Shown: positions 44,170 to 63,196, counted from the stretch's first letter. The stretch: DNA of 64,000 nt from Morinoia aosen (GCA_030386875.1 CM059567.1:82949130-83013129), one strand, 5' to 3'. Notes: a model not told the origin generated them from the letters alone. Made by a program: numbers and translations.

Positions 44170-44990
44170 ATTTTTAGCAATGTTTCAAGGATTTTAAAAC
44201 TGTCTTTGGTTTTGTTGTAGCATGAAAACTCATTGACTTGTATTCATTTGAAATATCACATATGATGACAAAAAAATTTTCCCCATTTTCTTAAAAACTG
44301 AGGCCGAAATCGAAAAAATCAATAGAAAAAATGTGTTTCTTTTTAAAAATTACATATTACTGTTTATTTTACAAGAATTATTCCACAAATCAAAAATTTA
44401 CCCTTCCTCATGAAATGAAAAATAATTTTTTATACACAATATACATGTAATTTACAATTCACTGTGTAAATATGAAATTATGCATGCATATTATTTGGAG
44501 ACGATAATACATAAAAATATACATTCCAGATGATAATGCAACATTCCAGGTAAAATTTATGTTTTTTGCCTCCTACGAAAAAGCTCATTTTCAACATAAA
44601 AAAGAATAGAATTCAGTGTGTTTTCATGCTATGAAAAAACAAAGACAGTTTTGAAATTGTTGGAACATTCCTAATAAGCTTAAATCCTTCGATTTCCCAA
44701 TTTGTACATTTAATTTTTTTCATCAGAGTTGAAAAAAATCCGTATATTTTAGTTAGTGATCAAAAATTGCACTTCAAAAGAAAACGAAACGGAAAATTGA
44801 AAATTCAAGGATTTTAGTTTATTTGCAACGTTTTAAGGATTCTAAAACTGCCTTTGAATTTGATCTAGCATAAATACTCATTGACTTCCACTTTATTTTA
44901 TATATCACTAAAAATGAACAGAAAAAATAATATTTCAATATCTTCGAAAACTAAGGCTATAATCGAATAAGTTACATGAGTACAATTCGT
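44170..44990. repeat. Unclassified repeat with inverted and direct copies
   Basis: The block at 44175-44330 (AAAACTGTCTTTGGTTTTG, GCATGAAAACTCATTGACTT) recurs inverted at about 44575-44670. It also recurs in diverged direct form at about 44805-44970 (AAAACTGCCTTTGAATTTG, CATTGACTTCCA). No coding sequence is present. It may be a decayed foldback element. Confidence 0.6.
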
Positions 44991-44999
44991 TTTTTATTA

Positions 45000-47050
45000 C
45001 ATATACTGGCCAAATTTCAGAACACTCGGATCCAAAAAATAAAAGAAATGGATCGTCCCCAATAACCCTTTAACATCAGAATTTTGTAATCACATTGCCG
45101 TTATTACAACCAGCATGCATCATAAACTAGTTCTTGCTTCATCAGGTTAAATTGTCATCGATGTAAGGACTGCCGCTCAGCGGAGTATTTCCAAAGCTAC
45201 TCTAGGGAGCAAATTTGACAGTAAACACACATATTCAAGCTACTTTCGAAAGAGAATCGTACACATAGTCCTTTGGGGGCGTTGAAGGGTTAACCAGGCC
45301 AGCACCCCTCAGAGACGTGAGACATCTGTGTGATATTATTCAATTTATATTATTAAGTATGGATCAAAATTCGTGAATAATGTACGGTACCTTCAACCAC
45401 GATATCATATTATTTCCAGATACTGTAGTTCCGATTACAGTAATTATTGTATTAAATAATCCGAATTTTCTTCATCATTTGATTTCCTAAGATTTTTTTC
45501 AGTGATGAACAGAATGAAGCGCCGAATAAGTTGATATTTTTTTGCAGCATTCAAGAACAAGGCAACGAGAACTTTTGACTTTTCTCGACGTATCAGGCTT
45601 GAAAAAATGACTATTCTCTATCGTAGACATTATTTGGATGAAAGTTTCCAGTGAACATAAATGTTAACGGACAGTAACGGTAATCTGACGGCTTCAATCT
45701 GAGTCCGAGATGAAATTTCACCTCTGCCTATGCAGAAACGAAGCATCTTATTCAAACATTCGTTATAAAAACTTCAAAGAGAAATTCGTTCACATTTTTT
45801 TACTCATCTGCCTTCTAAGATAACTCAAAAAAGATAGTCACAATTAACACAATTATTGATAACTGGCATCTTCGTAGGGTGCTAGCGGAGAGTTGAGATT
45901 GATTTTGGGTTCGGTTAAAAGCGTGTTTCGCAGTGTAATAATAACCAACACAAGAAGCTGTATTTTACCATCAAGTCAGAACTGTAAACGTGATCAAATG
46001 AATGGTGTATGCCAAAATGCACCAAATAATTTAAATTAAAAAGACAACCTGAAAATTAGTAATGCCAAATTGATTGATATTAAAGTGAAACAAAAAATAT
46101 ATAGGAAGACTTTTCATGATCAACGTGAAGACTATCCAATAGGAAAATGTCGAAGACGCAGGCGTGACGAAGGTATGATGGTGATGGAGGATAGAAGAGT
46201 AGGCAATGACGCAGATGTAGATCGATGAAAGAATGCTGGATAATTACGTCGTGATGACGAGCTTCACATATTTACTTGATACCTCGAATTTTTTGCATCG
46301 TATAAAGAGCGGCAGAAGTCGTGCGGTAGTGAAAAATGCACTCACCAACGTAAAGAGAAAATGTAGTTCAGGAGCAATTGCAAGCGTACTTACAATCTTA
46401 CTAATTTATAAATTGCAATACATCTGGATTATTTATATGAAAATTAATGGCACTTGAGTGTGCCCATGAGAAGGTGTTCATCACAAGGCCTGTAATAATA
46501 CTATTGGATTTTTTCCTGAGCTGAGACTAATGGTGGTGATTAAATATAATCACAATGGTTCATTATACTCTATTTTTTACCTAAATTGCAGCAATATTGT
46601 TTTTATCGTATTGTTCTGTTGTTCTACTCTGTCGGAAATTTTTTTCTTGATCAACTGAAGAAATATAGATCGGTGTAAAATTTCAAGAAATAACCAAGTA
46701 GCTTTTACTTTGCAAGCAGATATAATGAAACCTCAGAAAACACGGAAAAATGGAATATGGAGTAGGGTTAGATTACCGTTTATTTCTCCCACGGTATGCA
46801 GGACTGGCACCCCAAGGAGGACGCGGTTAGGTTTCTAAGTTGAAGATTCCCTTCGCAACTTCTTCCTTTCCTGCCCTCCTTCCTCCTTTGCTTTTCGGGC
46901 CAAATTTGCTCTTTTTCATTTAGTTTTCTCTTCATTCCTAGCTAGGTGTACCTACGCACAGGGTAACAAGCTTGCCAACACAACATGTGTATAGGTTCTT
47001 CATTTTTTAAATGGCCCTCTTCTTCGTTTTCTTCGGAGCGCCTCTTTTGA
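45000..47050. other. Intergenic, nothing recognised
   Basis: Only short unsupported open frames and pyrimidine-rich patches (about 46860-46900) are present. Confidence 0.35.
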
Positions 47051-47056
47051 GCTAGG

Positions 47057-47084
47057 GAATCTGAGACTAACAAGTCTCAGATTC
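47057..47084. repeat. 12-bp perfect stem-loop
   Basis: GAATCTGAGACT and AGTCTCAGATTC flank a four-base loop AACA. AATAAA follows within 10 bases on the plus strand. The significance is unknown. Confidence 0.7.
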
Positions 47085-47354
47085 ATTTTCAATAAAAAGT
47101 TCAGAATAAAAACTATAGCGCTTTAACATCTTCGAAAACTGTTTGTGATCAAAATAATGAACGATGCTTCGGCTCTAGGTCCATCGTAAGCTATAAGATC
47201 TGTATAGGTAACTCTTAGATAAAAGGTAAATGGCGGCTAAATAACTTGTTCGAGTATAGTTTTAAAATTAGAAAACGATAATTTATATTTTACCAATTGA
47301 AAAACTTCTACACACAGAAGACTAAGCACAGGTAAATGAAAAATTATAAAGCGC

Positions 47355-48650
47355 TAAGGTGGCCAGTATTTTTCGATATTCCTTGACGGGACCCCTAAAA
47401 AGGTGAGGTTGATAGAAAAAGTGATACTGGTAAAATTTCAGACCATTTGAACATCGTTAACCCGTGCCCCAACGGCCTCAAAGTTCTGAAAAATGCCATT
47501 TTTGCAAAAAATCGCGATTTTTTGCTCTAGCGCAAACTGTGTAAACTACCAAGTTATAAATACTACATTTATAGATAGCAAATTTCATTATCTTTAATTT
47601 ATGTTCCCATACAAATCCTTATACAGCGAACGGTTTTCGCGTAATTTTAATTACCGCGCGTCAGGTCGAGCTTAGTACCCCTAATACGCGACCTTATTAC
47701 AATATACGAATATTTGATTTTAACTCCTGGAATTTTTAACAAGAGTAACTCAATTGTTATTTTTTAGGTATTATGCGTTAATTAGAGTAAAAAGTTTTTT
47801 TTTCTTGTGAATCAGACATTTTTAACAGAAAATTAGAGTACCTACCAATCCTACCAGTTTAGGAATATAGGTAATAATAAAAACAATTGATGTTAAGTAG
47901 GACAATATCGGTATTGTTTTATTTCTCATAACTACACTAAGATAATATTATTACAGAAAAATGTGAATATTTGGAATCACGTGGACGCTAAATGTTTACT
48001 TAGGGTCAATTTTTTCACATACTGTCGAAAATACTGGTTTATGGTAAGATAGTTTGAGAAAAAATAACCCTGGCTTAAACCTGCACAAAGGGACCAAGGT
48101 ATGTGTTCTTATTTAGTTCTATTATGTAGGTACCTAATATTGCAATATCTAGGTTATAAGAGAGTATTTTTAGAATATTTTATTACATAAGAAAAGGTAA
48201 AGGTCATATTAATATCAAATCTACCATATTTTGCCGAGCCTTTTCAATCTCAGATGAAATATTCATGAGTTTTTAATATTTTTAGCAAGGTCTCGTATTA
48301 GGGGTACTAAGCTCGACTTGACGCGCGGTAGTTAAAATTACGCGGAAACTGCTCGCTTTATAAGGATTTGTATGAGAACATAAATTGAAGATAATAAAAT
48401 TTTCTATCTTTAAATGTACTATTTATTACTTTACAGTTTACACAGTTTGCACTAGAGCGGAAAAATCGCGATTTTTTGCAAAAAATGTCATTTTTCAGAA
48501 CTTTGAGGCCGTTGGGGCACGGGTTAACGATGTTTAAATGGTCTGAAACTTTACCAGTATCATTTTTTCTCTCAACCTCACATTTTTAGGGGGTCCCGTC
48601 AAGAAAATTCTTTGAAAAAAAAGTCTACCCTATGCGTACTGGCCCCCCTA
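47355..48650. mobile_element. Foldback DNA transposon with 9-bp target duplication
   Basis: Arms of about 330 bases at both ends are reverse complements (for example AACCCGTGCCCCAACGGCCT on the left against its complement near 48510). The tips read TAAGGTGGCCAGTA and, complemented, TAGGGGGGCCAGTA. The 9-mer ATAAAGCGC lies directly outside both tips (47346-47354 and 48651-48659), an exact target-site duplication. The roughly 580-base interior has no transposase frame. Long terminal repeats with a 9-base duplication fit a Mutator/MULE-type or foldback non-autonomous element (inference). Confidence 0.88.
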
Positions 48651-48659
48651 ATAAAGCGC

Positions 48660-49370
48660 ATTGGGACTATATTGAAATGTAGCGGACATAGCAATAAAGT
48701 TCAACGTAGCGGACAGGGACTCTACATACTGTGCGATTAAGATTTGGCGTGATCCCATGTGAAAAAGTAAACGAAAACTTTTCAAATGGCTAACGTTTGA
48801 AACTTTTCCAAAAACAGAATATCTAAATCAGAAATATTTACAGTACAGTGAAACTGTATAAGATAGGAAGGACTGTGAAGGACTAAGTCGAGCGTCGGTT
48901 TTAATTAAAACTGACGAGTTTCGCATGTCTGACACGTAATGTAGAGCTCGTACAGGCGTGGCCAATGATTTTGACAAAAGTTTTTTATATCAGTGTATAC
49001 TTATCCCTAATCGTTAACAGTCCTATTATGTTGCAAAATTACTTAGAAGCGCCGTTTTAAAAAAAAATTATGTAAATTTTCTTATAAATTAACCAATTTT
49101 GTTTTCCAAAAGATACGGACCACGTATTTTTGCTGGTTTAAAAGATGATGCGGGCTCTGGAACTAATAAAAAAAATCGTTTGCAAGATGGGTGGCATGTC
49201 AACCTCCAAAAACTTTGTTAGATTATTGTTTTATAGATTTAAAAATTTTTACCAGATTCTAAATCATGGTAATTTCGGAAAAAATTAGGAAAACCATCAT
49301 TCTTCATCATCAGAGAGATCTATCAAAAAAGAAAATCGTTGCCAAGCAACTTACATCATCGTCAGCTGCC
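48660..49370. other. Intergenic, nothing recognised
   Basis: AT-rich, without supported features. Confidence 0.35.
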
Positions 49371-49379
49371 TACAGATTG

Positions 49380-49720
49380 ATAAAAGAATTCAATTAGACA
49401 AAATCCATAGTGGCGAAAATAGCCCCTGGCAGGAAAAAATCGTCGTCGGTTCGTCAAGATAGAGCTTTGGTGCGCTACTCGTTACGGGAAAGGACTGCCA
49501 GCAATTAAAGCGCTTGAATAGGAGAGGAAGGGCGTCCATGCTTCAGCGCGAACTGTTGGACGTCGACTCTTCGACAACGGCCTAGCTTCACGGAGAGCTG
49601 GAAAGAAACCTCTTGACGACGATGAACATCCAAGACGGGCTCAATTTTTGCAGGAAGTACAAGCATTCCGCTGCTGAGCAATGGGGCAAAGCGATTATCT
49701 CGCATGATTCTCCGTTTTCA
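49380..49720 (+). pseudogene. Tc1-like transposase N-terminal fragment
   Basis: Broken frames read PGRKKSSSVRQDRALVRYSL (49420), a GRRLFDNGLASRRAGKKPL-like block (49555) and RRAQFLQEVQAF then EQWGK (49630-49690). This is the order of the basic linker and the A-R-x-x-A-K-KPLL segment that precedes the first catalytic Asp in Tc1 transposases. The catalytic core is missing. Confidence 0.6.
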
Positions 49721-49759
49721 TTTTTGCCACCCTTTCGAAAAGCCTCGGGCTAATTAAAT

Positions 49760-50690
49760 CCTTATCTGCTTTTGGTGTTCCCCTTATCACAATTATAACT
49801 AGTTCGATTAGATACCAGTAAAACGTGGTAAAGTGAGAAGTGAAATTTTCCCATTACATTTTGTTCTACGAGAATAACTTCCATTGGATAACTCAGTATA
49901 AGAGCCTGAATTGATCATAATTTTATGCATCGAAAGTTTTGGTTGGTATACTTTTTTCTACCCTCGAGGCTAACAAATCCTCGCACTTCCTGACCCGCAA
50001 GGAGCGCCAGCCTGCTCTCAGGTCCCACCGCCTGCAAGCAAGAACTTCTTAGCCAAGCACTGTGCTACGATTTTCTAGCGCAGAGACATCTCCTGTGACA
50101 CTACTGAAGAACTGATCTCAGTTTAATTAAATACCAATGTTAGGCAGTCCTGAAAATCTCACCCGGCGAAAAAGCATCGGTAATCCAATGTTAGGCGAGC
50201 CTCCCACACCACCAGCCCTTAAAAGTATCTCCAAAAAAACTAACATTCGTGCAAAATTTTATTGAAAACGGAACACGGTCACGCCTGAATAACAGATGAT
50301 TCAACTTAGGCTTACTAAACTCATCGCTGCAATTCCAGCAAAGAGCAGCAGTTGATGCTGCAGTCATCACGAAAAGTACAGCCAGAAAGCGAATCCATAA
50401 TTTAAAAAAATGGAATTAGAAAATCGTATAAATCTTGAGTAATACAGTATTCCAATTTGAGACCTGATGCATGCATGTAACACTTCAAACTGTGAGAATT
50501 AATAATTGACAAATGAAACTTGAATTAAAAATAAAACGCAACTTAAAAACCTCGGTACCGATATATCGGTGGTTCAAACTAAAACAAGTTCCGAAGTCAT
50601 CTTTAAATTTGATTAGCAGTTACTATGATACTGATTATCAACTAGTTAAAACTTACACGATTATATACTAAGAAATAGATAATGCCGTTG
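49760..50690. other. Intergenic, downstream of cathepsin L
   Basis: No feature was supported in this interval. Confidence 0.35.
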
Positions 50691-50694
50691 AGTA

Positions 50695-50700
50695 TTTAAT
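50695..50700 (-). promoter_or_regulatory. Polyadenylation signal ATTAAA of cathepsin L
   Basis: The minus-strand ATTAAA variant lies about 120 bases beyond the stop codon at 50819-50821. It is the nearest hexamer match. Confidence 0.45.
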
Positions 50701-50818
50701 ATTGTCGCTGCGGACGACAGTACAGCAGGCGAATAAGAGCACAACACAGTGGTTTTTGAGCACAGAGATCACAAGCTGAAGTGCAGGTCCGAGAACAGTA
50801 AGTTGCGCAGCGCTACGA

Positions 50819-57095
<6,277 letters not shown>

Positions 57096-58139
57096 CTGCT
57101 CGCAGGAAAATTATCAGCAATATAATAAAAGGGAATTCACAACAGCAATTAGTACCAAGACAAGAAACACTAGCAGACTGCACTATTAATTTATGCTGGC
57201 ATACACACAATTTCAAGCACATTCATGACAACATGAGCGATATTACCACGTTCACACAATTTCCAGCAGAAAACAAAAATTCCAGAAAATTTCTAATCTA
57301 ATCAGTTTCCTATTGAAGTCAAAAACTCCAGCCAAGACTGAAGTCAAAAAATCCAACCAAATTATAATTATAGATGACTAAGGCAATATTAAAAACCAAG
57401 TTCATTATTAAATATCACCGTAAACCTAATTCAACACTTTTATTTGGCATTATGGAAATTAAATCTTTAGACTTCAAACTCTCTCCTACAAAAATGCTAG
57501 CCTACAATTATATTGGTGCTGTTTATTCCTCATTGATCTCAAAGATCAACAAAAATAAATCTTACAGCAAATAATTGCAGATTTCCTAATATGCACTTAT
57601 GGGAAAAAACAGAAATTTCAACGTGAATAGTATTGAAACTTCAAGTTTAACATCTATAGCACATTTGAAGAAAGTTCAACAGCTATCATTTAACCTTAAC
57701 AACTTCCCTAGTTTATGCAAAATCAGCAAGCAACCAATAAATAAAAAACATATTTTATTCAATGCAATGCAGCACATATATTCATCTTTCTAGACCTAGT
57801 GCTTTAATCATGAAAGAACTGATACAACTTCAACTTGGATTCATTCCCTAGCGTTACCTCAAAAAAATTTATTGAATATTTACTTCAGTGCATTCAACAA
57901 TTTTTAAATTTTTTATGTTCCTATAAATCAGTAATAAGACACACTTTGAGATGTTTTACTTGAACAATACTTTACTTGCAAATGCTTACTTTGTTGAAAT
58001 ATTCAACTTTTAAATTATAGGAAGATTAAACATTAGAGCAAAGAAATGGACCCGTAAATATGCTGTAATAGTGTGTTGAAGTAACGATAGGTTAGGTAAC
58101 ATTAGTTTAGGTGAAGTTAGGTTAGTTAAATAAACTAAC

Positions 58140-58727
58140 GGTCAATATTGAATTTATTGTTGTCAACGATTTCAATAATTTTGTTGCCACATATAGCCAT
58201 AATGGCACAATTGAAGACGTTTTACCCGAATGACATTGTGCTTGCAAATGCTTTGTTTTCAAGATATTTACTTTGATGTTATAGGAATGTCGTTTATAAA
58301 ATTGAACAAACTGGTATATTAACTTTGAAGTTATAAGGATGTCATTTATAAAATTGAACAAACTGACACTTGAATAAGCAGAAATACGGTTTTGATGTAA
58401 CGATAGGTAAGGTTAGGTAAAGTTAGGTTAGTTAAATAAACTAACCTAAACTAAAATAACTTAGCTTAACATCATACCGAGGCCAATATCCCACTCCAAA
58501 AAACTTCACGTGTTCCGCGTCCACGAATTGCCGGAAGATCCATAGCAAAACTGCCGTTAATGCTATTCTTACATGAACGTTATTAATGCTATATCTGGAA
58601 AGCTAAGCATTTGCGAGCAAAATGTCATTATGTAAAACGTCTCAGAATGTCTCTAATTACCTAAATTTTGGAATGAAATTATAAAAGTTGTCGACAACAT
58701 TAAATTCAATATTGACCAAACTAACCC
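58140..58727. mobile_element. Foldback repeat A, leader intron of cathepsin L
   Basis: Arms of about 150 bases: GGTCAATATTGAATTTATTG at the left tip and its complement CATTAAATTCAATATTGACC at the right. Both contain GACGTTTTAC and TGCTTGCAAATGCT-like blocks. Both outer edges carry TTAGGTTAGTT or ACTAACC tracts. The interior includes a second CCTAA tract and a short tandem repeat (58290-58365). No coding sequence is present. Confidence 0.75.
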
Positions 58728-58883
58728 AAGTCAACTTACAAACTTGCTCATACCAAGACTGTTTTTGCACCAAAAACCTGTGCGTGTTTCAACAATGCAG
58801 CTGACCATATAATGGTATTCTTAAATTAAACGTTATTGTTATATCTTGAGAAGTAAACATTTGAGATTAAAATATCATTTGTG

Positions 58884-59563
58884 GGTCAATATTGAATTTA
58901 ATGTTGTCAACGAATTTCATAATTTCGTAGGTATAGATGGGTAATATAGTTGATTATAAGACGTTTTACAAGAATGACATTCTGCCCGGCGATGCGTTAT
59001 TTTCGAATTATTCAACTTTGAAGCTGGCTTGTGCGCGCCATCGAAGCACGCGGGGCTAGCGTTATTCAATTAATAACGGAAGCTAACCTCTATTACAAAC
59101 GTAAAGAGGTTGGGTCGTGAGGGGTAGGCACAGTTCTTTTAGTGAAAATTATAAATAAAGGTTTCAAGTGACGTTTGTTTACATCAACGCCAAGGTGGCT
59201 GCCGCCATGGCGCCAACCGGCTGAAGATGGCGGCAGCCATCTTCGAGTCGATGTAAACAAACATCACTAGAAAGCTTTATTTATAATTTTTACTAAAAGA
59301 ACTGTTGCTACCCCTCACGACCCAACCTCTTTACGTTTGCAATAGGGGTTAGCTTCCATTTTCATTGCTAAAACAACGACTGTTTTTGCGTTTAAAGGGC
59401 CATTCAAGAGCGCCGTTCGTATAACTTCAAACTTAAATAACTCGAAAACTAAGCATTTCCGGGCACATTGTCATTCGTGTAAAACGTCTTAAAATCGACT
59501 ATATTACCCATCTATACCTACAAAATTATGAAATTCGTTGACAACATTAAATTCAAAATTGAC
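58884..59563. mobile_element. Foldback repeat B: 680-bp near-palindrome
   Basis: Arms 58884-59210 and about 59220-59563 are reverse complements with modest divergence. They share GGTTGGGTCGTGAGGGGTAG and its complement, TTTACATCAACG or its counterpart, and GATGGCGGCAGCC at the centre. The outer tips read GGTCAATATTGAATTTAATG, the same as repeat A, so both belong to one family. There is almost no loop. Transcribed as intron RNA it would form a very long hairpin. Confidence 0.85.
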
Positions 59564-60017
59564 CTTTGTGTAAAATGTCTTAAACTGTATACTATCACCA
59601 ATTTCTGGGAACAAAATTTTAAAAAACACACACTATAGTAAATGTTGACTCTAAAACATTTTCAATTATTGATTACCAAAACTACCTCACATTTATAACT
59701 TAAAATCACATCTTCAACACGCAGCAAATGCTACTTAGCAGTATACCAAAATTAGCTGCCTAAGCTGTTTTAAAGTTTAGAATAACATCAAAATTGAACT
59801 TAATCCCAGTAAAAAATGCATTATAGTAGGACAAATTAGCATTTATGAAGACAAAGCTCTTATGGGATGTAATATAGAAATTCAATCAAATAGCCAAGTG
59901 ACCTGAACAAATCACTTTCTACTAGTTAACTAAGTGTTGACAGCAACCGCTTCATCGCACAATAACATTAACTGACGAGGCACATTAACACCGAGTTATT
60001 AACACAAGGCACAGAGT

Positions 60018-60305
60018 GCTCGTGATAGCCATGTGCTAGAGGTTCTGCCGCCGTGCGGCCGGGACCCGGGTTCGAAACTCAGCGCTGGCAGTGGCGATTT
60101 TCTCTGTTGGGTATAGGAGAAAAATTCCAAGCACAATACCCCACTCTACCCAGGTGTCTGAAATGGGTACCGGTCTTGACAGGGGGAAAGCGTCATGGCG
60201 TCCTGGCGTTAGTTATAAGGCATTTGAAAATCCAATGTACAAGGTGATATGTATCAGGCTTGATTGGAAATAAAGCATCCGTAGATGCCTTCATTATTAT
60301 TTATT
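60018..60305 (+). repeat. tRNA-derived SINE, full length
   Basis: A tRNA-like head with B box GGGTTCGAAACTC (60069-60081) is followed by a conserved body (GCACAATACCCCACTC, GAAATGGGTACCGG) and the tail with AATAAAGCATCCGTAGATGC. The same family occurs at 62536-62812 (minus) and as a tail at 1451-1546. It lies in the proposed cathepsin leader intron. Confidence 0.88.
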
Positions 60306-60607
60306 TCTAGCACCAGCTGACCACAAATATCCAGGTACCTAGCATCATAGTGGGATGTCGAGTAATACGGTTTTGCAAGCACAATAATAAACGGTACATT
60401 TCGAAGATGCAAGATTTTTAAGTCAATTTAAAAATCTATTATCATCAAGCATGAAGTATGTACCTATATTTATACATGTTCACCAGCGTTTGACGGTGAG
60501 CACGGACTTTCACTACTCACGCTTTAAAAAAAAAAGACATTTGTTCAAACACGCTTAGTTTCAAAATCTGAAAACTGGCGAACAAAAACAACTGAATGGT
60601 TACTCAC

Positions 60608-60705
60608 ATTGTTAATCTCAAAATGAAAAACTTATTCGGCAAAATCTACCGCTCTGAAAGAGTACTAGCAACACGTTTTATCCTGAAGCCCACAGGTTAC
60701 GGTCT
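60608..60705 (-). other. CTSL: Proposed non-coding first exon of cathepsin L
   Basis: On the minus strand a strong donor GTGAGTAACC follows AACAAT (ending at 60608). An initiator-like TTAGACC lies at about 60705, roughly 30 bases past a TATA box. This would supply the leader exon implied by the splice acceptor at the cathepsin ATG, giving a 3.5-kb leader intron. It is inferred from signals only. Confidence 0.45.
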
Positions 60706-60730
60706 AAACGATTGCCTGAACTCGAAGGCG

Positions 60731-60740
60731 CTATATATAC
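60731..60740 (-). promoter_or_regulatory. TATA box, candidate cathepsin L promoter
   Basis: Minus-strand GTATATATAG sits in a locally GC-rich patch (CGACGCGCCGCAAGCTCGG upstream), unlike the surrounding AT-rich DNA. Confidence 0.5.
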
Positions 60741-60759
60741 CCGAGCTTGCGGCGCGTCG

Positions 60760-62530
60760 TCAGGGTTTCGGCGAAGCGAAGAAATGCGCTGCAAGTTTAT
60801 TCCAGGTTCTTACTAGAGAAAGTCACCCTAAAGTTAAACTTTTACCCTATCTGTTTTGCTTTATATATTCTAAGTCTTCAACTCTTTCTCAAGTTTGTCA
60901 CGATTTGTAAGTTCAATAAGATAAAAGCTTAATTTCGAGATGTGCGGAATTTTCTCAGTAATGGGTAGTTGGTGGGTATGAATAATCCTTCCACGCAGTA
61001 AGTTTTTAATTTAGTTTCATGCTCGGGTCATTTTATAGTCATTCTGCGGTACCGCAAGTTAAATGCATACCAAAAAATTAAAATTTATTATCTAACACTT
61101 TTGAAGACCTATCTCGTAAAATATCTATGCGTAGTGCTGAAATATTTTATAAAATCCATTAACAACAATACAATCTGCTTCTGTAGAGTTTGTGGCCTGC
61201 CGGTAAGTTAAAATGCCCTAAACGAGCGAAAATACCTTAAAGCACACGGATGAAGACAAAGAATCTCATCGAGACTTCTTCGTTAAAATGTCGTACAAGC
61301 GACGTAAAACGCATAGCAGCCAAGGCAAAAGCTCATGAACGATGTAAAACGAGATCTATATGAACGCAACTGATCCTTACGCTTATGACAGCAATGCAGC
61401 ACAAAATCTTCTAAGCCGTGTTTGAAAACCAATGAATTTAATCATAAGAACTCAATTTATTATATTATTCTTGAGTTAAAGTTTGCGTATTGCCCCTCAA
61501 AGGTTGTTTGCACTTGTTCGAACGTGGGATATTTAAGTTACTGCAGGCTGCAGCTGTATATTTTGCTTGGTGCGCGTTCATCTTCACGTAACACGACTAG
61601 TAGTCCATAAAAATACAACTCGTCACCCACTAGGGTAATTCATCAAATATCGAACTGAACTGATTATCGAACAACTTTGGAAATATGCGCGTAATAAATT
61701 TAGTAAGCATCCAAACTTGCTCAGTGCCAGTGATCTTACATCTAAAACTCCTATTTTAGTGATAAGAACTCATTTCTGTGAGCTGCAAACTGCTACCAGC
61801 GGTTACGAACACATTTTCTGTACGACCCTTACAAATTGGTCGAATTTTTTCACTCGAAAAATCTTACGCACCTCGGGAAAATTGCGACGGTTTAATTGTT
61901 GTTGGGTCACCGTCGACCTCCCGTCATAACTAGAGAGTAGTGTTGTCATATGATGTTCTGTTACTGTATTTTTTTCTTTTCAGCCAAAAACTTGATAATT
62001 ATTCCATGTTCGACATTCAGTTCCTTTTTCATGTCAGTATTAAATACTGAACAAAGGTGTTCGAATCAAAATTCCTTAGAAATCATGAATTTATGCCTCG
62101 AACAAGGCTTTTCGATTCTTAATTCTTTTAAATAACTGAATCGATCTATTGAACGCCTGTTTTATTTCATTAAAATATTGTATTAACGCTTGGTAATAAC
62201 ATTGAATAGTTGAAGATGGGAATTCTGGTGAGGGGCTACCAATCAGCTGCTGGTGTTCCAAGGCCCTCAAGATCATCAATGATTCGTCTGGCTACATGTA
62301 CTGATGATCAATCCTTTGCCAAGAAAATTGATGCAAGCATCAATAATAATTCATTGACGAGTGCTTAACACTCTACTCCATAAAAGGTCACACAGGTTGA
62401 TGATCACAATGATGGTTCGACAAACACTGCAAATGAAACATCGACATCATATTCAAATTTTGATAACTCTCCATTCAAATGCATCTTGAAAATAAGTAAT
62501 GAGACAGTTATTTAAAACAAACAAACAAAA
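60760..62530. other. Upstream intergenic DNA with TTCGA-rich repeats
   Basis: No gene was found. GGGTAATTCATCAAATATCG at 61633 recurs inverted at about 63452, and GTTCGAATCAAAATTC occurs at 62069 and 63199. A decayed dispersed element therefore probably spans the area. Confidence 0.45.
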
Positions 62531-62535
62531 CAAAC

Positions 62536-62812
62536 ATCGGCATCTTTGGGATGCTTTATTTCCAATCAAGCCTGATACAAATGATCTTAAGCATTGGTTT
62601 TTCAAATGTCTTATAACTAACACTATATATAGGACACCATGACGGTACCCCCGTAAAGCCGGTACCCATTTCCGACACATGGGTCGAGTGGGGTATTGTG
62701 CTTGAGCTTTCCCTTATACCCAACGGGGAAAATCGCAGCGCCAGCGCCGGGATACGAACCCGCGACTCCAACATACAAGTCCGATCCCTTAACCGCTGTG
62801 CCACCGCGAGCA
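62536..62812 (-). repeat. tRNA-derived SINE, full length
   Basis: Minus strand: A-box-like GTGGCACAGCGGTTAAGG and B box GGGTTCGTATCCC at tRNA spacing, then the same body and tail as 60018-60305. The tail here is diverged (AAAGCATCCCAAAGATGCC). Confidence 0.88.
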
Positions 62813-62951
62813 TTTCCAAGAAAATCCAGTGCACCAAAGAAAAAAAAGAATGAAAGAAAAACATTTATTTTCCAAGTAGCCACATGAGATACATGTCAAC
62901 ATATTGGGTTTTAAAAAGTTTCTTAATATAGGACGTCCTAAAACAAAAGTT

Positions 62952-63196
62952 CCATACGAGGAGTACTAATTGACAAACCATCAGAGGTGTACAAATAGAA
63001 AAGCCATATGAGGCGTAATAATTGACAAACTATACGAGGTGTACTAATAGACAAACTATCAGAGGTGTACAAATAGATAGACCATACGAGGCATATTAAT
63101 GGACAAAATATACGAGGCGTAATAATAGAAAAACCATACGTGGCGTGCTAATAGTCTAACAAATGTTCCATACGAATAGAACTAATTGACAAACCA
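62952..63196. repeat. 26-bp minisatellite
   Basis: About nine head-to-tail units of the type CCATACGAGGNGTACTAATNGACAAA, with substitutions and one longer unit near 63130-63165. There are no unique spacers, so this is not a CRISPR array. Confidence 0.9.

Noticed and set aside
62952-63196. Regular repeat that could be taken for a CRISPR array
   Set aside because: The units are contiguous 26-mers without unique spacers, in a eukaryotic context.
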